Source: an uncultured Collinsella sp.
GTDB taxonomy: Bacteria > Actinomycetota > Coriobacteriia > Coriobacteriales > Coriobacteriaceae
Length of the DNA stretch: 64,000 bases
NCBI GenBank assembly: GCA_900540995.1
Contig: UQHO01000006.1
Location: forward strand, 1-64,000
Direction of reading: 5' to 3'
Shown: piece after piece, positions 61,835 through 64,000 of the stretch
How the letters are laid out: each line of letters starts with the position of its first letter
Numbering within the stretch: the first letter of the stretch is position 1
The notes under the pieces: model-generated
Databases searched by the model: none
The model's input: only the letters and a program-made list of their open reading frames with translations
What the model was told of the DNA's origin: nothing
Program-made: the position numbers and the translations under genes

Positions 61835-62644
61835 CTACTCCCCTCGCGCCGTACGGGCGGCAGCCATAAAACGAGCTACCCGCTCAACATCAACCGGGGC
61901 ATCCAGCTTTCCGTCGCGCTTTAAGCAGGTGCCGACAAACGCGCCATCGTAGTGAGCAAATACGTCAGCCACGGTATTTTCGCGACAACCGGTGCCACAT
62001 ACCACGGGCACTTCGCCAACACGCTCACGGACCTCATCGGCAAGCTCGCCCGAAGCGCCACGACCGGCAGCCGAACCGCCGATGACCATCGCGTCCGGTA
62101 GGCAATTAAAGAGAAGCGAATCGGCAATGTCCGCAGTCGTGCGGTCGTTGAGATAAACCTCTCCCTCGCTCGTGATGAAGTGAAAAAGCTTGAGGTCGTC
62201 CAAGCGCAGCGCCGCCTTGCGACGCATGGTGTGCGCGAAATCTCGGTTAATCAGCCCGAGATCACCGGCCCAGGCACCGCAAAAATTACAGCGCGTGAAC
62301 TGCGCATCGACGGCAGCGCACAGCTCGATTGTGGCATCACCATCGTAAATAGCCTCAGCTCCCCAAGGAGTCGACAGATCATGGGACAGAGCCCCGATTA
62401 CATAGCCCATCGATGCAAGGGTTGAGGGAGAAACGTGCTGCTCATAGGGCATCGAGAGCTCATTGGTAATCAAAATGCCATCGACACCGCCCTGCTGCAA
62501 CGCCTCGAGATCGCGCTTGGCGGCTTCCACGACCTGTGACACGCTTCCGCCCGGGTAGTACAGTGGATCGCCCGGCAGAGGACGCAGGTGCAGCATTCCG
62601 ATAACCGGCTTTTCGGTCTTGAACATCGAAGTTAGAAACGACAT
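61835..62644 (-). CDS. BtpA/SgcQ family TIM-barrel protein
   Basis: 269 residues: VIGMLHLRPLPGDP, GGVDGILITNELSMPY, FCGAWAGDLGLIN and VIGGSAAGRGASG. The family includes BtpA (linked with photosystem I in cyanobacteria) and SgcQ of an E. coli sugar cluster; enzymatic roles are poorly known. GAAGGAG precedes the ATG at 62644. In this operon it probably acts on a phosphorylated sugar-like compound, an inference from the neighbouring kinase. Confidence 0.85.
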   Translation of the reverse strand: MSFLTSMFKTEKPVIGMLHLRPLPGDPLYYPGGSVSQVVEAAKRDLEALQQGGVDGILITNELSMPYEQHVSPSTLASMGYVIGALSHDLSTPWGAEAIYDGDATIELCAAVDAQFTRCNFCGAWAGDLGLINRDFAHTMRRKAALRLDDLKLFHFITSEGEVYLNDRTTADIADSLLFNCLPDAMVIGGSAAGRGASGELADEVRERVGEVPVVCGTGCRENTVADVFAHYDGAFVGTCLKRDGKLDAPVDVERVARFMAAARTARGE

Positions 62645-62677
62645 AATGTGCTCCTTCATAGGGTTATTGCAGGGACG

Positions 62678-63106
62678 TTACTCCCCCAGCACCTCGATGT
62701 ACACTTTTCGCTTCTGCGGACCGTCAAACTCCGCAAGATAGATGTTCTGGGCACCTCCGCACACGATGTGGCCATCTTGAACGGGAAAGAAGCAACTGTT
62801 TCCACAAATCATGCTCTTGATATGCCCACAGGAGTTGTTGCCGGTGGCTCCATAGCTCGGCAGGAAGTGTGCATGCGCATAGGGGGCATCGAGTGGGGCG
62901 ATGCGATCAAGCGTCTCCATAAGATCCGTCTCCACGCAGGGCAGCCCCTCGTTTACCACGATTCCACAGGTCGTATGCGACAAAATAATCGCTGCCAAGC
63001 CATTGGTCACCGAGCTGCGTTCGATGGCAGCGTGCACGTCCTCGGTAATATCGATGAACTGGTCCGGAGCAGTCGATAGATAGCTCAATATCTCGAGCGT
63101 CACCAT
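62678..63106 (-). CDS. YjbQ family protein
   Basis: 142 residues with the YjbQ/UPF0047 signature: ILSHTTCGIVVNEG, AHFLPSYGATGNNSCGHIKS, and GGAQNIYLAEFDGP. Members have weak thiamine-phosphate synthase-like activity, but their true function is unsettled. 2 bp separate its start from the stop of the upstream amidohydrolase gene. Confidence 0.87.
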   Translation of the reverse strand: MVTLEILSYLSTAPDQFIDITEDVHAAIERSSVTNGLAAIILSHTTCGIVVNEGLPCVETDLMETLDRIAPLDAPYAHAHFLPSYGATGNNSCGHIKSMICGNSCFFPVQDGHIVCGGAQNIYLAEFDGPQKRKVYIEVLGE

Positions 63107-63108
63107 GT

Positions 63109-63969
63109 TTACTCATCCCCTTCAAGAAAACGCAGGGCATTACCCCAGTAGAGCCTTTCTCGCGCATCATCGCGCATGAGCACGGTATCGAGCGCCCGCT
63201 TGAGTTTGAATGCACGGAAACGCGGCGTATTGCTGGCGAACATCACTTGATGCGATAGCGCGCGCTCATACCACAGCGGCCCCATATCGACCGTGAAAAG
63301 GCGCTGCATCATCTCCTCGGGCGAATCGATGTAAGTGATAGAGGTGTCCGTGTAGCAGTTGGGATACTTGAGCAGCATCGCCACGGTCTCGCGCACCCAG
63401 GGCCAGCCAAAGTGGGTCAAACTAAAGCGCACATTTGGATACGTTGCGATTGTGTGCTCAAATGCAAGCGGGTTACTGCGCGAGAGCTCTGCGCCCGGCT
63501 CCCAAGACATACCGGCATGGAAAACCACCGGCTTGTTATAGCGCTCGCACAGCTCGTAAAGCGGCTCGGCCACAGCATCATCGGGGGCAAAACCCTGCTT
63601 TGCCGGATGCAGGCAAAGCCCCTTTGCCCCCAACTCGGTAAAGGCGCGCTCCAATTCGTCTGCGGCACCGCTCACCTGCGGATCTACGCTCGCAAATCCC
63701 CACAGACGATCGGGGTGCGCGGCAACCAGCATGGCAATCTGGTCATTGGTGCCAAAGTGTCCTCCGCATGCCGTGGTTACATCGAGCGGCATGAGCACGC
63801 TCTTCCGCACGTCGCAGACGTCCATCTCGACTTGAAGCTCATCCCAATCCATGGGGCCCATATGCCCCATACCAAATTCTCGTGACCAAAAACCGAATCC
63901 ATCAGGCTCATCACCCGGCGTACAGATCTCGCTGTAGAGCATGGGCTGAACCAACATGTCGATAACCAT
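63109..63969 (-). CDS. Amidohydrolase family protein (COG2159-like)
   Basis: 286 residues. The fold-typical LVQPMLYS start is atypical in lacking the usual HxH, but segments such as GFASVDPQVSG, AKGLCLHPAKQGF, VVFHAGMSW, FSLTHFGWPWV and a late FASNTPRFRA fit metal-dependent TIM-barrel hydrolases or decarboxylases of the amidohydrolase superfamily. AAAGGAG precedes the ATG at 63969. It is the first gene of the FGGY/BtpA/YjbQ unit within the window; the operon may begin beyond the edge. Confidence 0.8.
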   Translation of the reverse strand: MVIDMLVQPMLYSEICTPGDEPDGFGFWSREFGMGHMGPMDWDELQVEMDVCDVRKSVLMPLDVTTACGGHFGTNDQIAMLVAAHPDRLWGFASVDPQVSGAADELERAFTELGAKGLCLHPAKQGFAPDDAVAEPLYELCERYNKPVVFHAGMSWEPGAELSRSNPLAFEHTIATYPNVRFSLTHFGWPWVRETVAMLLKYPNCYTDTSITYIDSPEEMMQRLFTVDMGPLWYERALSHQVMFASNTPRFRAFKLKRALDTVLMRDDARERLYWGNALRFLEGDE

Positions 63970-64000
63970 TTCGTACTCCTTTCCAGGCATTTGGCCCTAG

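Noticed and set aside
1..64000. tRNA or rRNA genes, prophage, integron or intact insertion sequence
   Set aside because: No cloverleaf-like sequence, rRNA block, integrase, phage structural gene or transposase was recognised in any intergenic or coding stretch.

Overview
The window reads as a chromosomal segment of a high-GC anaerobic actinobacterium of the class Coriobacteriia, most like Collinsella. This is inferred from gene content (arginine deiminase, phosphate acetyltransferase with acetate kinases, lactate dehydrogenase, lysine made through an acetylated DAP route, UDP-galactopyranose mutase, many short single-gene units) and from G/C-rich codon use, not from a marker gene. No rRNA, tRNA, CRISPR array, prophage or intact insertion sequence was seen. 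Genes sit on both strands in short operons, many closed by strong hairpin terminators.

Layout. 1-4.4 kb: two identical arginine deiminase genes in direct repeat flank an aminotransferase; both have the same promoter layout with paired GAACGGT boxes 21 bp apart. 4.9-11 kb: polyphosphate kinase, an rRNA uracil methyltransferase, a DJ-1 protein, Maf and an S58 peptidase. 11-20 kb: palindromic elements, galactofuranose genes (glf plus a glycosyltransferase), pta facing two tandem ackA genes, an MFS transporter and a LysR regulator. 20-25.5 kb: HIT protein, exonuclease VII, a membrane zinc protease, RNase D, a lipid kinase and a 30-residue membrane microprotein. 25.8-31.5 kb: a wall-anchored C69 dipeptidase, then a transcription attenuator with a Trp-Trp-Trp leader peptide controlling an ECF tryptophan transporter (S component, fused double ATPase, T component). 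31.5-34.5 kb: an aspartate racemase / D-aspartate ligase-like pair and a MOSC protein. 34.7-38.8 kb: a secreted coiled-coil cell-wall protein and a kinase / HTH-like / FxLYD operon. 38.8-44.2 kb: an M20 amidohydrolase divergent from a lysine-riboswitch-controlled lysA-dapA (one fused reading frame), dapB and dapH. 44.4-53.8 kb: nucleoid-associated protein, lipase-like protein, lactate dehydrogenase, aminotransferase, NAD synthetase and two lineage-specific low-complexity proteins. 53.8-55.6 kb: an AT-richer pair coding for a secreted papain-like protein and a lipoprotein, probably acquired. 55.6-60.2 kb: EttA, SdpI/SdpR, TcdA, TatD. 60.3-64 kb: a four-gene catabolic-looking operon (FGGY kinase, BtpA/SgcQ, YjbQ, amidohydrolase) that may begin beyond the window edge.

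The strongest less-expected signals are non-coding. First, a three-copy family of 3'-flanking structured elements (about 23.1, 28.8 and 44.2 kb) keeps an internal-loop sequence while its stems change with compensation. Second, the Trp attenuator has a plausible two-state mechanism. Third, both arcA copies carry helically phased operator pairs. Other palindrome families lie at 11.1-11.4 and 14.9-15.0 kb, and GGGGACAGG-type repeats occur at 45.5 and 46.7 kb.
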